Source of the DNA: CAYNFH01 sp964396385
Lineage (GTDB): Bacteria > Armatimonadota > Chthonomonadetes > Chthonomonadales > CAJBBX01
Assembly: GCA_964396385.1 (NCBI GenBank)
Contig: CAYNFH010000327.1
Coordinates: 1 to 5,106 of the forward strand
DNA: 5,106 bases
Direction of reading: 5' to 3'
Shown: positions 4,461 to 5,106 of the stretch, one piece after another
How positions within the stretch are numbered: the first letter of the stretch is position 1
How the letters are laid out: every line of letters starts with the position of its first letter
Position numbers and translations under genes: made by a program
Notes under the pieces: model-generated
Told to the model about the DNA's origin: nothing
The model's input: the letters and a program-made list of their open reading frames with translations, nothing else
Databases searched by the model: none

Positions 4461-5106
4461 TCACGCCTGCTCGCTGAACCGCACTGCGCGCGCCTCGCGT
4501 CCCAGCGAGGTAACCACCGCCACCGCGATCAGCACGACGCAGCAAACGGTAGCCAGCGCGAGCGCATAGTTGCCGTGCCAGCGGCGCGCCATCTCGGTCT
4601 CCATCGGGGCGTTGATGGAGGAGAGCAGATTTCCGAACTGGTACGCTACGCCGGTGAATGTCCCGCGCACGGCGTTGGGGGAGAGCTCCGTCAGATGCGC
4701 CGGGATGACGCCCCAGGCGCCCTGCACCATAAACTGCATCAGGAACGCGCCTGCCATGAGCAGTGCGGCCGATCCGCTGAATGCCCACAACGGCACTATC
4801 GGCAGCGCGAGCGCCGTTGCTATCACGATCGCCCTGCGGCGGCCGATGTGCTGCGAAAGGTGGCCAAAGGTCATGCCGCCCAACAGAGCTCCGATCATAG
4901 CGATGATCGTCACTGCGCTCACCGTTGCCGGGCCGAAGCCGTGCTGGACCTGGAGGAAGGTGGGATAGACATCCTGCGTACCGTGCGACATGAAGTTGAA
5001 CGTGGTCATCAAGACGACCAGGTACGCGAACAGACCGATATTCTCTCGCACGCCTCGCAGGATCGTTCGCCCGCTCGCCCGCTCGCCCGCTCGCTGGCGC
5101 CGCCCT
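4461..5106 (-). CDS. MFS transporter, C-terminal half (SHS/Jen1-like), partial
   Basis: An inner-membrane major facilitator superfamily permease. The 5' part lies beyond the window edge, and the frame stays open to the first complete codon at 5105-5103. The visible part fits transmembrane helices 7-12. The first helix contains YLVVLMTTFNFMSHGTQDVY (about 5027-4968), a pattern typical of the sialate/lactate proton symporter (SHS, Jen1-like) group. The loop motif GHLSQHIGRRRA matches the MFS inter-helix GxxxDxxGRR type, with Asp replaced by Gln. IPAHLTELSPNAVRG and YQFGNLLSS are further group-like signatures. A sugar acid or monocarboxylate substrate is plausible but not determined. A GTG at 5051-5049 could be taken as a start, but family-like sequence (TILRGVRENIGLF) continues upstream of it, so it is internal. 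A CGCCCGCT octamer array is embedded in the presumed cytoplasmic loop between helices 6 and 7. The gene precedes the GGDEF gene in tandem. Confidence 0.88.
   Translation of the reverse strand, partial: GRRQRAGERASGRTILRGVRENIGLFAYLVVLMTTFNFMSHGTQDVYPTFLQVQHGFGPATVSAVTIIAMIGALLGGMTFGHLSQHIGRRRAIVIATALALPIVPLWAFSGSAALLMAGAFLMQFMVQGAWGVIPAHLTELSPNAVRGTFTGVAYQFGNLLSSINAPMETEMARRWHGNYALALATVCCVVLIAVAVVTSLGREARAVRFSEQA
5068..5091. repeat. CGCCCGCT octamer tandem array inside the MFS gene
   Basis: Three perfect CGCCCGCT units at 5068-5075, 5076-5083 and 5084-5091, flanked by TT on the left and C on the right. On the minus strand they are read in frame as part of the transporter. Because eight bases is not a multiple of three, the 24-base array is read through all three frames and encodes AGERASGR-like sequence without a stop. 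The same array, with one mismatch, lies in the intergenic region at 227-250. Confidence 0.85.

Noticed and set aside
5049..5051. GTG at 5051 as the true start of the MFS gene
   Set aside because: It falls just before transmembrane helix 7, the frame stays open upstream, and family-like residues continue before it, so it is an internal codon of a gene that extends beyond the window.

Overview
This is a GC-rich bacterial window, probably environmental. No marker gene fixes the phylum. Non-coding DNA is unusually full of short tandem micro-repeats and small palindromes, a style seen in several little-studied GC-rich phyla (Gemmatimonadota or Armatimonadota would fit, but this is only a guess). 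There are no tRNAs, rRNAs, CRISPR arrays, transposases or phage genes.

Layout: (1) Positions 1-732 hold no convincing gene but carry several repeat and palindrome families. (2) Positions 733-1857 (+) form a two-gene unit: an ECF-type RNA polymerase sigma factor, then after 24 bases a 167-residue protein I do not recognise. No anti-sigma factor is visible beside it. (3) Positions 1858-2077 form a 220-base leader region with a GNRA-capped hairpin, three copies of CCGTTTAC, a GGGATATCCC palindrome and a possible -10 box. (4) Positions 2078-2811 (+) encode an AAC(3)-family (aminoglycoside N(3)-acetyltransferase type) protein. Its last 29 residues are in a different frame because of an apparent single-base deletion near 2716-2723. 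(5) Positions 2793-4388 (-) encode a GAF-PAS-GGDEF diguanylate cyclase, convergent with the AAC(3) gene and overlapping it by 19 bases. (6) Positions 4461-5106 (-) encode the C-terminal half of an MFS transporter of the SHS/Jen1-like type; the gene runs off the window.

The MFS and GGDEF genes lie in tandem, 72 bases apart, and may be co-transcribed. The sigma factor and the unknown protein are very likely co-transcribed. The most interesting points are a CGCCCGCT octamer array found both in the intergenic region and inside the transporter's coding sequence, the sigma factor/unknown-protein pair, and the AAC(3) frameshift. I do not see a convincing new defence or mobile system.
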